A DNA stretch of 64,000 bases from positions 372,001 to 436,000 of the forward strand of contig JBCCUL010000001.1 in assembly GCA_039197065.1 (NCBI GenBank), read 5' to 3'. Of this stretch, positions 1 through 7,634 are shown one piece after another. Every line of letters begins with the position of its first letter. Within the stretch, counting starts at the first letter, position 1. Source of the DNA: JANQPX01 sp039197065 (GTDB lineage Bacteria; Pseudomonadota; Alphaproteobacteria; Geminicoccales; Geminicoccaceae). The notes beneath the pieces were generated by a model. It ran no database searches. It saw only the letters and a list, made by a program, of their open reading frames with translations, and had not been told where the DNA came from. A program made the position numbers and the translations under genes.

Positions 1-206
1 TCGCGGGCTCGACCACCGGACAGAGCTATACCCAGGCCGTCTGCTCGCCACTGCAGGTCACCTGGAGCGTCAGGCCGCAATGCGCCAAGGCGGATATCAG
101 CTCGCTGCACGCCTGGGTCGAGAATGGTAACGTCTTCAACGAGACCGAGTCCCACGGCATTCGCCAGCTGGTGACAGCCCCTGAGCTGCTGGCGCCGATC
201 AACTGA
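1..206 (+). CDS. C-terminal end of a possible delta-class carbonic anhydrase (partial)
   Basis: An open frame enters from the left edge (first full codon at base 3) and stops with TGA at 204-206, giving the last 67 residues of a protein. The tail contains GSTTGQSY, CSPLQVTWSVRPQCAK and NVFNETESHGIRQLVTAPEL. From memory these resemble the C-terminal part of bacterial delta-class (CDCA-like) carbonic anhydrases, with the conserved cysteines and an N-F-x-E segment followed by HG(V/I)R. If right, the enzyme interconverts CO2 and bicarbonate, probably outside the cytoplasm. The catalytic half lies outside the window, so the family call is tentative. A good terminator follows. Confidence 0.45.
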   Translation, partial: AGSTTGQSYTQAVCSPLQVTWSVRPQCAKADISSLHAWVENGNVFNETESHGIRQLVTAPELLAPIN

Positions 207-247
207 TCCGCCGATCGCTAAGCTAATCGACAAGGCATGAAACGAGA

Positions 248-282
248 GGGGGCGGCGACGTATCAGAGCCGTCCCCTTTTTT
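248..282 (+). terminator. Rho-independent terminator after the left-edge gene
   Basis: A 9-bp GC-rich stem (248-256 with 268-276, one G-U pair) with an 11-nt loop is followed directly by six T residues. It ends the left-edge transcript; the next gene ends convergently at 307. Confidence 0.8.
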
Positions 283-306
283 ATTGGGGAGCACAGCGAG
301 GCTGTC

Positions 307-1149
307 TCAGGCGGTGGCCAGGGCCGATTCGGCGGGCACGACTTCGGGAATGAAGCCATGGGCCAGCTCGAGGATTCCGAAGCCGTCGAAATTGAGCCGG
401 TGATAATGGCGATCGATCCCGCTTGGGAAAGCTTCGCGACCATGGACCAACGCGCTGTTGTCGATGACCAGAATCTGATGCGGCGCCAGGTCGAACCTTA
501 GAAGATTGGCGTCGATGACCGTCTTCAAATGCTCGAATCCGGCCCGAGCCTCTGGCTTGATGCCCGTGGCCGCGGTTTGATCCATGCGATAGCACAAAGA
601 CAGGCGCTCGCCTTGGCGCCGAAAGACCGGTTTGATGCTGGTCTGATCATTGCGTTGAATGGACATGGCGTCGTCGTCATAAAGCGGGCGAAGCGCTTCA
701 GGATCGGCCGCGGCCACGACGTCATGGGCGAGCTTGCCGCTGCCAAGCACGGACGTACCTCCCTTGGCCGCCGGCACGACGCATTGCAGCGCGATCACTC
801 TCTCGGGCTCGTCCTTGAAGGATCCGTCCGTATGCGGTGGATGAGCCTCACTGGTCGAGTCGATGAATCCCGGCACGTTGTCCTTGGCGTTGACCGCCAG
901 GATTCCGTAATGATCCGATCGGTTATGGGGCACGACCCGGCCGAGAAACGGCGAAATGGCGAGCAGATTTTCTTTAGGATCCGGTCGCGGTGGGCAGCTC
1001 AGAATGAAAAAGCCGTAGGTGTTGTAGGCATCGACGATCTTCCCCAGTGTGCGATCTTCGATGGCAGCACCCGATGGCACGGCAAAGACGAGCTCCGTCA
1101 CGTCCAGGTCCGAATCGAACGCAACCTTTCCTTGAGACGACACCGCCAT
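307..1149 (-). CDS. TauD/TfdA-family Fe(II)/2-oxoglutarate dioxygenase
   Basis: Predicted cytosolic non-haem iron dioxygenase of about 280 residues. The HTD iron-binding motif is seen in PPHTDGSF, the distal histidine in ALVHGREAF, and the 2-oxoglutarate-binding arginine in RHYHRLNF, in the order and spacing of the TauD/TfdA fold. The substrate cannot be read from the sequence. The ATG at 1149 is chosen because GGGAGA lies just upstream; a longer frame reaching 1254 has no ribosome site and would run through the palindrome at 1242-1262. The gene lies downstream of crtD on the same strand, but a 157-bp AT-rich gap with an operator-like palindrome suggests its own promoter. Confidence 0.75.
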   Translation of the reverse strand: MAVSSQGKVAFDSDLDVTELVFAVPSGAAIEDRTLGKIVDAYNTYGFFILSCPPRPDPKENLLAISPFLGRVVPHNRSDHYGILAVNAKDNVPGFIDSTSEAHPPHTDGSFKDEPERVIALQCVVPAAKGGTSVLGSGKLAHDVVAAADPEALRPLYDDDAMSIQRNDQTSIKPVFRRQGERLSLCYRMDQTAATGIKPEARAGFEHLKTVIDANLLRFDLAPHQILVIDNSALVHGREAFPSGIDRHYHRLNFDGFGILELAHGFIPEVVPAESALATA

Positions 1150-1241
1150 GAGCTGTTCTCCCAATCCAATCGTTAGACTGTAGTGAACAGGAGCTTTTAC
1201 AAAAACGCCATATACGGCAGTCGTTTGACAAACATATGATT

Positions 1242-1262
1242 GATAATTGTGCACAAATTATC
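1242..1262. promoter_or_regulatory. Operator-like palindrome upstream of the TauD-like gene
   Basis: A 21-bp imperfect palindrome with a perfect core TTGTGCACAA (1247-1256) and outer arms GATAATT/AATTATC lies in AT-rich DNA about 95 bp upstream of the dioxygenase start. The layout suits a dimeric repressor; GntR-type factors bind sites of similar shape. No regulator is encoded beside it. Confidence 0.4.
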
Positions 1263-1306
1263 GTTTAAATTGCATTAAATTGTTACGACAAGAAATTTTG
1301 GTATAG

Positions 1307-2770
1307 TCAGTGCCGTTTCCAGCCTTTCAACACCCGTTCCGCCGCGAGACGTCCCGACATGGTCGCCATGGGGATACCGGCGCCGGGATGGACGCTGCCG
1401 CCGGCGAGATAGAGGCCGGGAACGGCTGAAGCGCTGCCGGGGCGCTGGAAGGAGGTGAAGGCGCCGTGATTGGCCCGTCCGTAGAGCGCGCCGCCGCTGC
1501 CGGGAAAGAGCCTTTCGAACCTTTCGGGCGTGGTGATGACGGCGCCGTCCGGCTTGATCTCCAGGCCGCATGAACCGAGCAGTTCGAAGGTCCGCCGCTC
1601 CATCTCCTCGATGTCCAGCTGAGCATCGGTGAGACCGGCAGGCGCATTGATCAGCACCAGCAGCCGATCGGCGGGCGCCGACGGCGGCGACTGCTTGCAA
1701 ATGTAGACCGTCGGCGCATCGCAGATGGTGCGGCGCTTGAAGATGGCGTCGAACTCCTCGGCGTAATCCTCGGCGAAGAAGACATTGTGGTGCTCCAGCG
1801 GAAAGCCTGATGTCTCCGCCTTGAGGCACCAGGTGATCGCCGAGAGCGACTTATCGCGTGTCGCGATCGATTTAGCAGCTCGCCTGGCGTTCTGCCCGAG
1901 GAGCCCTTGGCCGAGCGCTGACGTATCGCCGTTGAAGACGACCGCGTCGGCCTTGAGACGTTCGCCTGTCTCGAGGACGACGCCCGCGGCACGTCCGCGT
2001 TCAACGACAATCTCGGATACGTTCGCCGTGAAGCGGAAGCTTCCGCCCTGGCGCTCTGCGAGCGCCTGCATGGCGTCTGCTATTCGGCGCATGCCGCCCT
2101 CCACGAACCAGACGCCGTCCTGCTCGACATGGGCGATCAGCATCAGTGTCGCGGGCGCTTCGAAGGGCGAGCAGCCGGTATAGGTGGCGTAGCGGCCGAA
2201 GAGCTGGCGAAGGCGCGGATCCTTGAAGTAGTCGCCAAGAGCGGACCACATGGTCTTGGTGGGCGCCGTGCGCATCAAGGCGCCGATATTCGACAAACCG
2301 ACGCGTCTGACGAGATCAAGCGGGTTCGGACGCTCCGCCGCGATGAAGCTTGGACGAAGCGTCTCGTAAATCTCTTTGCTGCGCGCGCAAAACCTGAGGT
2401 AACCGCGGGCCGCGTCGGCCCCGGCGAAGTCGCCGATTGCGTCCGCCGAGCGCTCGACGTTCGCAAAGAGATCGAGCATGCCGCCCTGCCGCCAGGCGTG
2501 TCTTGCGAGCGTGCCCGCCGGCACCAGGGTCAACGCGTCTTCGAAGCTGGCGCCCGCATCTTCGAACAGGTCCGAAAAGATCCAGCGCATCGTGAAGACG
2601 GTTGGGCCGGCGTCGATCGGCTCGCCGTCGACCAGGATCTCGCGCATCTTGCCGCCGGGGGCTTCGGCGCGTTCCAGAACCGTGACATCAGCACCTTGCC
2701 GCGCAAGATCGATGGCGGCCGAGAGCCCGCCCATGCCGGCCCCGACGACGATGACCTTCAGCGTGGCCAC
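1307..2770 (-). CDS. crtD: Carotenoid 3,4-desaturase (methoxyneurosporene/hydroxyneurosporene dehydrogenase)
   Basis: FAD-dependent desaturase of 487 residues that introduces the 3,4 double bond into 1-hydroxy acyclic carotenoids in the spheroidene/spirilloxanthin pathways. Residues 6-35 form the dinucleotide-binding motif VVGAGMGGLSAAIDLARQG with ERAEAPGGKM. The segment DAGPTVFTMRWIFSDLFEDA is typical of CrtD rather than CrtI. The C-terminus has the family signature GLYLAGGSVHPGAGIPMATM. The upstream membrane protein ends 9 bp before it, so the two are probably co-transcribed. No other crt gene is present; in most phototrophs crtD sits next to crtC, which must lie elsewhere or be replaced here. 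Confidence 0.88.
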   Translation of the reverse strand: MATLKVIVVGAGMGGLSAAIDLARQGADVTVLERAEAPGGKMREILVDGEPIDAGPTVFTMRWIFSDLFEDAGASFEDALTLVPAGTLARHAWRQGGMLDLFANVERSADAIGDFAGADAARGYLRFCARSKEIYETLRPSFIAAERPNPLDLVRRVGLSNIGALMRTAPTKTMWSALGDYFKDPRLRQLFGRYATYTGCSPFEAPATLMLIAHVEQDGVWFVEGGMRRIADAMQALAERQGGSFRFTANVSEIVVERGRAAGVVLETGERLKADAVVFNGDTSALGQGLLGQNARRAAKSIATRDKSLSAITWCLKAETSGFPLEHHNVFFAEDYAEEFDAIFKRRTICDAPTVYICKQSPPSAPADRLLVLINAPAGLTDAQLDIEEMERRTFELLGSCGLEIKPDGAVITTPERFERLFPGSGGALYGRANHGAFTSFQRPGSASAVPGLYLAGGSVHPGAGIPMATMSGRLAAERVLKGWKRH

Positions 2771-2779
2771 GGAACGACT

Positions 2780-3508
2780 CTAAGAGGTCAACGGTGCAGG
2801 CCGCGCCTGCCGATAGGGCCAGCCGAGTTTGCGCCATTGATAGATGATGATCGCAAGGCCGGTGACCAGCGGGACGGACCAGAGCAGCGGGTTCAGCGCC
2901 AGCTCCGGCATGAGCTGGACAGCGCCGAAGGCGAAGAACGCGGTGTAGACGGAGATCCCAGCACCCACCAAGCCCTTGATATGCTCCTTCAGCCACTCGG
3001 TTTTGCGCGGGCTCTTGTCATACATGAAGACCGAATTGGTGCCGGCTGTAGCGAGCCCGATGACGGACATGCCCATCATCAGCGGCTGGTCGATCAGCCA
3101 GCCCTGGACCGCGCAATTGACCGCCGCGATGGCGAGCACGATCTGCAGCGTCAGGTTATGCCAGGCGCGATTGCCGGCGTGATCCCGCTTGTTGTCGATG
3201 CAAAGCTTGCCGTACCAGGCGAGGTTGATGGTGAGAATCGCGAGATAGAGCATCATCCAGCCGAAGATGCCGCGCACCATCGCCTCGTCGTCGAGATGGG
3301 GATGGGTGCCGAGCGGATCGATCAGGCTGCAAAGGCTGATGCCGATCGCGATCCCGCCGGTCAGCAGCATCATATTGACGAAGATGCGGCCGAAACGGCG
3401 GTGGTTGGAGCCGCCTTTCTTCGAGAGGACCGGGATCCAGAACGCAACCAGCCCGATGGCGCCGGAGATGATATGCGCGATCACCAAGACATCGAACGCG
3501 AAATGCAT
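2780..3508 (-). CDS. Multi-pass membrane protein (DUF2306-like)
   Basis: About 242 residues with seven or so hydrophobic segments. The N-terminal HIISGAIGLVAFWIPVLSKKGG and the following HRRFGRIFV fit the histidine-rich early part of DUF2306-type membrane proteins, whose function is not known to me. The ATG at 3508 is preferred over an upstream GTG at 3529 because GGGGGAAG stands at ribosome-binding distance. It is the first gene of a two-gene unit with crtD and diverges from the P450. The context suggests a role with pigments or membranes, but this is inference. Confidence 0.6.
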   Translation of the reverse strand: MHFAFDVLVIAHIISGAIGLVAFWIPVLSKKGGSNHRRFGRIFVNMMLLTGGIAIGISLCSLIDPLGTHPHLDDEAMVRGIFGWMMLYLAILTINLAWYGKLCIDNKRDHAGNRAWHNLTLQIVLAIAAVNCAVQGWLIDQPLMMGMSVIGLATAGTNSVFMYDKSPRKTEWLKEHIKGLVGAGISVYTAFFAFGAVQLMPELALNPLLWSVPLVTGLAIIIYQWRKLGWPYRQARPAPLTS

Positions 3509-3612
3509 GCGTCTTCCCCCGAAATTCACGACATATCCTAGAACTTTACGCGCCCGTTTTGTAGCTTCTCTCTCCAGGGTACCTTGCCCTTGATCGAGAG
3601 AAATTGCCGCAC

Positions 3613-5010
3613 ATGGCCACCGCCGACCTCTATTGCCCGCCGCGACCCAAGCCGCTGCCGCCGATTGCAGCGCTGATCCGCGTCGCCTTGTCCGGCGATG
3701 GCAATCTCCTGAGCCTTCTGCCTGCAGCCGCTTATCGCATGAAGGTCGGCCATCTCGGCTATTCGAGACGCTCGATCCTGATCGTCAACGATCCCGAGCT
3801 CACCCGCAAGATCATGTACGATCCGAACGACATCTACCCCAAGAACGATCTGATGGTCGGCGCCCTCGAGCCGCTGGTCGGCGATTCGATCTTCGTGTCC
3901 TCGGGCGATCGCTGGCGCCAGCAGCGCCGCATGATCGATCCCGCCTTCTCCCACATGCGCATCAACCGCGCCTTCACCTCCATGATCGACGCCGTCGACG
4001 CCTATGAAGAACGCCTGAATGAGTTCGCCCTCAACGGGGCACCGTTGTCGTTGGATTTGGCGATGGGGCATCTGACGGCGGATATCATCACGCGCACGGT
4101 GTTCTCGACGCCGCTCGAGACGGAGACGGCGAAAGACGTGTTCGAGGCGTTTTCCGAGTTCGAGCGCAGCGTCGCCCATGTCGAGCTGAAGCGTCTGATC
4201 GTCGATCCGCCCTTTGCCGATATCCCGCAGCATGAGAGCGTGCTGCAGGCTTGCGAAAACATCCGCCACCATCTGGGCGCTCTGGTCGATCGGCATCTTG
4301 GACAGGGAACGAATGGGACAGCCTGCCCGTTCGACGACATCGCGTCCGCCGTGATCGCCGCCAAGGACAGCGCGTCCGGCACGCACTTCTCGCGCAAGGA
4401 GCTGATCGACCAGCTCGGCGTCTTTTTCCTCGCCGGTCACGAGACGACCGCGAGCGCGCTCACCTGGGTTTTCTTCATCCTCGCAACCCAGCCGGATGTT
4501 CTTAAGCGCGTCCGCGCCGAAATCGACCAGGTCGTCGGCGACGACCCCGTCACCTTCGAGCATACCAAGCAGCTCACCTATATCCGAAACGTTTTCAAGG
4601 AAACGCTTCGTCTCTATCCGCCGATCACCTTCATCCCGCGCGTCGCCAATGAGGCGACGAGGATCGGCAAATACAAGGTCAAGCGCGGCGCCATGATCAT
4701 GGTGGCGCCTTGGGTGATCCACCGCCACCGGGACTATTGGGAAAACCCGCACGCCTTCGATCCCGACCGTTTCTCTCCGGAGCGCGAAAAAGCGATCATT
4801 CCAGGCACCTACATGCCCTTCGGTCTTGGTCCCAGGGTGTGCGTCGGCGCCGGTTTCGCCACCGCGGAAAGCGCCTTGATCCTGGCGCGTTTGATCAGGC
4901 GATTCGACTTTTCAATCGATGACGCCGACAAGGTCCGCCCGGTCGCGAGGCTGACCACCAGGCCTGCCGAGCAGATCATGTGTCGGGTGCGGGACTTTTC
5001 TCGAGCCTAG
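3613..5010 (+). CDS. Cytochrome P450
   Basis: Full-length P450 of about 465 residues. The I-helix oxygen-activation motif AGHETTAS, the K-helix ExxR in KETLRLYPP, the PERF-like DPDRFSPE and the haem loop FGLGPRVCVGAGFA with its cysteine ligand are all present and in order. No signal peptide or membrane anchor is seen, so it should be soluble and need separate electron donors; no ferredoxin or reductase gene is adjacent. It diverges from the crtD unit and lies inside the photosynthesis cluster, so a carotenoid or other pigment-related substrate is plausible but unproven. Translation could also begin at TTG 3604. Its TAG stop codon is the first three bases of repeat A1. Confidence 0.88.
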   Translation: MATADLYCPPRPKPLPPIAALIRVALSGDGNLLSLLPAAAYRMKVGHLGYSRRSILIVNDPELTRKIMYDPNDIYPKNDLMVGALEPLVGDSIFVSSGDRWRQQRRMIDPAFSHMRINRAFTSMIDAVDAYEERLNEFALNGAPLSLDLAMGHLTADIITRTVFSTPLETETAKDVFEAFSEFERSVAHVELKRLIVDPPFADIPQHESVLQACENIRHHLGALVDRHLGQGTNGTACPFDDIASAVIAAKDSASGTHFSRKELIDQLGVFFLAGHETTASALTWVFFILATQPDVLKRVRAEIDQVVGDDPVTFEHTKQLTYIRNVFKETLRLYPPITFIPRVANEATRIGKYKVKRGAMIMVAPWVIHRHRDYWENPHAFDPDRFSPEREKAIIPGTYMPFGLGPRVCVGAGFATAESALILARLIRRFDFSIDDADKVRPVARLTTRPAEQIMCRVRDFSRA

Positions 5011-5135
5011 AGCATTTTCTAGTCAGGTTTACGCGTCACCGGCCCGCACCCCCTCCCGACCATCCATAGGGTGCCCTTGCATTGGGTGGTCGGGAGGGGG
5101 TGCGGGCTGGATCGACTTACCCCGGAAATGCTCTA
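5008..5135. repeat. Palindromic repeat family A, copy A1
   Basis: An element of about 128 bp bounded by TAGAGCATTT and its inverse, with an inner hairpin whose arms read CCCGCACCCCCTCCCGACCA and its near-complement. Copy A2 at 52371-52499 is in the opposite orientation. A1 lies between two convergent genes: its first bases form the P450 stop codon, and its other end encodes the last residues and stop of the ATP-grasp gene. The strong hairpin may also work as a bidirectional terminator. Confidence 0.85.
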
Positions 5136-6304
5136 GCCGACGCCTCTTGTTCAGACGGCGGCGTCTCGCCGCGGGGGCGCCATTCGATGTCCTCGGTCGC
5201 CGCTTCGCCCAGGGTCTTCTCCGTCGTCATCGCCGTCCAGAGCATGCCGAAGGATGTGAACGGCATCAGCAGGAAGGGCAGGGGATCGCGGCGTTTCCAG
5301 GTGACGTCCTTGGCGCGGATCAGATGGCGGAGATGCTGAACGAAGCGGTGCGGCTTCAGGATAGCGGCCTGCGTTTCGGTCAGGCAGGGCCAGAATTGCT
5401 GCAGATCGCGATCGGTTGTCCGGCGAGGCGGGGTCGCCCGGTTGGGGTAGAGCATGATCGGCGCGATATTGTCGGTGGCGACGAAGTGAACGCCGCTCGT
5501 CACCCTCGGATTGCACTCGATCGCGAAGGCGCGGCCTTCGCCGTTGACGATGAAGTCGAAGGAAATCAGACCATCACAGCCTGATTGCTGGACGAAATGC
5601 TGAATCCAGTCATGAACCGCCTGATGGTCGTCCACACGTTCGAAACCAACGGCGACCGTGCCTGTCATGATCTTGCCGCGATAGAGCGTGGTCAGCAGCA
5701 CGCGTCCCTCATGCACGATCGAAAAGCTACTGATCGCGTCGCCTTCGAGCCTCGTTTGGACGATCCGTGGGCGGTGCGGATCGTCGGATGGCAGGTCTTC
5801 GCCTTTCAGACGATAGCTGACGCCGCTCCCGGCGCAGGAGAGGACGGGCTTGATCACGGTGTCGACCGCTTCTGCAAGGCTTGCCGCCCTTGTGTCGTTC
5901 AGTCGGTAGGATTCCGGAACGTCCAGACCATAGGTGCCGGCGAGCCGAACGAAGCTATGCTTGTCATGCAGCGTGACGAGTGCGGCCTCCTCCATCGTGA
6001 ACAGGGTTACATGCTTCGGGAGGCGATCTCTTAGGGCGGCTACGTAAAGCGTTTCCTCGGAAATCGGGACGATCAGATCGACGGCTTCTTTCTTGATGAT
6101 ACCAAGGAGGTCATTCAGATAGCGCTCCCTGTCGGTCACCGGGGCTGTCACCTGATAGCTCTTGGCGACAGCTCTGGAAACGCGCATCAGATGCCAGCGA
6201 AACGGCTCGGCGACGATGACCCTGTAACCGGAAAGTCGAAAGCTCCGGGCGATATCCAGGCCCTTTGGCAACCTACCGAGCGTTAAGAGGACTGTTTTGG
6301 CCAT
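5117..6304 (-). CDS. ATP-grasp family ligase-like protein
   Basis: A 395-residue protein with the ATP-grasp layout: an N-terminal Rossmann-like segment (VLLTLGRLPKGLDIARSF), a central nucleotide-binding part (VIKPVLSCAGSGVSY) and the C-terminal metal-binding motif FAIECNPRVTSG. Such enzymes join a carboxylate to an amine or thiol through an acyl-phosphate, or carboxylate biotin or purines. The substrate is not evident. It follows hemA on the same strand after a possible terminator, so it may be a separate unit. Its last residues (ARAFPG) and TAA stop are encoded inside repeat A1, suggesting that repeat insertion replaced the original 3' end. Confidence 0.7.
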   Translation of the reverse strand: MAKTVLLTLGRLPKGLDIARSFRLSGYRVIVAEPFRWHLMRVSRAVAKSYQVTAPVTDRERYLNDLLGIIKKEAVDLIVPISEETLYVAALRDRLPKHVTLFTMEEAALVTLHDKHSFVRLAGTYGLDVPESYRLNDTRAASLAEAVDTVIKPVLSCAGSGVSYRLKGEDLPSDDPHRPRIVQTRLEGDAISSFSIVHEGRVLLTTLYRGKIMTGTVAVGFERVDDHQAVHDWIQHFVQQSGCDGLISFDFIVNGEGRAFAIECNPRVTSGVHFVATDNIAPIMLYPNRATPPRRTTDRDLQQFWPCLTETQAAILKPHRFVQHLRHLIRAKDVTWKRRDPLPFLLMPFTSFGMLWTAMTTEKTLGEAATEDIEWRPRGETPPSEQEASARAFPG

Positions 6305-6324
6305 TGCCTTTGCGGCTTAATAAA

Positions 6325-6355
6325 TTGCCGGCCGGATATCAGATCTGCCCGGCAA
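6325..6355 (-). terminator. Possible terminator after hemA
   Basis: A 7-bp stem TTGCCGG/CCGGCAA with a 17-nt loop lies 30 bp beyond the hemA stop. On the minus strand it is followed by TTTATT. It is a plausible but weak end for the photosynthesis superoperon. Confidence 0.4.
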
Positions 6356-6385
6356 TGTTATTGTTGGTCGTGACGGTTGCGCAGG

Positions 6386-7600
6386 TCAGGCGACTTGACG
6401 CTTGAGACCGCACGCTGAGAAAATCTCACTGAAAGCATTCATCAGACGGTCGATGTCGGCATCCGAATGCAGCGGCGACGGGGTGAGGCGCAGGCGTTCG
6501 GTGCCGCGCGGTACCGTTGGGTAGTTGATCGGCTGCACGTAAATGCCGTGGTCGTCCATGAGATAATCGCTGATCATCTTGCACTTCACCGGATCGCCCA
6601 CCATCACCGGCACGATGTGGCTGGGGTTGGGCAGATGCGGAATGCCGATCTGATCGAGACGCGCCCGCACCTTGGCCACCCGCTCCTTCTGGCGCGCCCG
6701 TTCCATGTCGCTGGTCTTCAGATGACGGATGCTGGCGATCGCGCCAGCGGCAACCGCAGGCGGCAGCGCCGTGGTGAAGATGAAGCCCGATGCAAAGCTT
6801 CTGACGAAATCGCAGAGCGCAGCACTGCCGGTGATGTAGCCGCCGACCACGCCAAAGGCCTTGCCAAGGGTGCCCTCGATGACGGTGAGACGATCGCACA
6901 AGCCCTCACGCTCGGCGATGCCGCCGCCGCGCGGTCCGTAGAGGCCGACCGCGTGGACCTCGTCCAGATAGGTCATGGCGCCATATTCATCGGCGACGTC
7001 GCAGATCTCCTTGATCGGCGAGATGTCGCCGTCCATGGAATAGACGCTCTCGAACGCCACCAGCTTCGGACGATCGGGATCGATCGCGGCCAGCTTCTCG
7101 CGCAGATCCTCCACGTCGTTATGCTTGAACAGCACCTTCTCCGCGCGGCTGTGGCGGATGCCCTCGATCATCGAGGCATGATTCTTCTCATCGGACAGGA
7201 TCACGCAGCCCGGCATCTTGGCGGCGAGCGTCGAGAGGGACGCCCAGTTGGAGACGTAGCCTGACGTGAAGAGAAGAGCGCTTTCCTTTTGGTGCAGATC
7301 GGCGAGCTCGCGCTCCAGCATCACGTGATAATGGTTGGTTCCGGAAATATTGCGCGTGCCGCCGGCGCCCGCGCCGCAATGGTCGAGCGCTTGATGCATC
7401 GCTTCGAGCACGGCGGGGTTCTGTCCCATGCCGAGATAATCGTTCGAGCACCAGACCGTGACCTCGCGCTCGCCTTCGCTCGCATGATGCTTCGCTCGCG
7501 GAAAGGCGCCGGCCTTTCGCTCCAGATCGGCGAATGTGCGGTAGTTGCCCTCGTCCCGGAGGCTCGCAAGCTGCTCTTGAAAAAAGCCTTGGTAATCCAT
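6386..7600 (-). CDS. hemA: 5-aminolevulinate synthase
   Basis: PLP enzyme of 404 residues that condenses glycine and succinyl-CoA to 5-aminolevulinate, the first step of tetrapyrrole synthesis in alphaproteobacteria. Recognised by WCSNDYLGMGQ, the glycine-rich GAGAGGTRNISG, and the lysine that binds PLP in GTLGKAFGVVGGY. The ATG at 7600 follows TGGAGG and gives the usual MDYxxFF start; the frame stays open upstream only by chance, overlapping puhE. It is the last gene of the superoperon, 34 bp after puhE, so precursor supply is coupled to pigment synthesis. Confidence 0.95.
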   Translation of the reverse strand: MDYQGFFQEQLASLRDEGNYRTFADLERKAGAFPRAKHHASEGEREVTVWCSNDYLGMGQNPAVLEAMHQALDHCGAGAGGTRNISGTNHYHVMLERELADLHQKESALLFTSGYVSNWASLSTLAAKMPGCVILSDEKNHASMIEGIRHSRAEKVLFKHNDVEDLREKLAAIDPDRPKLVAFESVYSMDGDISPIKEICDVADEYGAMTYLDEVHAVGLYGPRGGGIAEREGLCDRLTVIEGTLGKAFGVVGGYITGSAALCDFVRSFASGFIFTTALPPAVAAGAIASIRHLKTSDMERARQKERVAKVRARLDQIGIPHLPNPSHIVPVMVGDPVKCKMISDYLMDDHGIYVQPINYPTVPRGTERLRLTPSPLHSDADIDRLMNAFSEIFSACGLKRQVA

Positions 7601-7634
7601 TTTTAAGCCTCCAGTTACAAACGCTCCGATAGCG

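Noticed and set aside
2129..3541. A 470-residue plus-strand frame opposite crtD and the membrane protein
   Set aside because: Arg/Asp/His-rich antisense shadow; the minus-strand genes have clear motifs.
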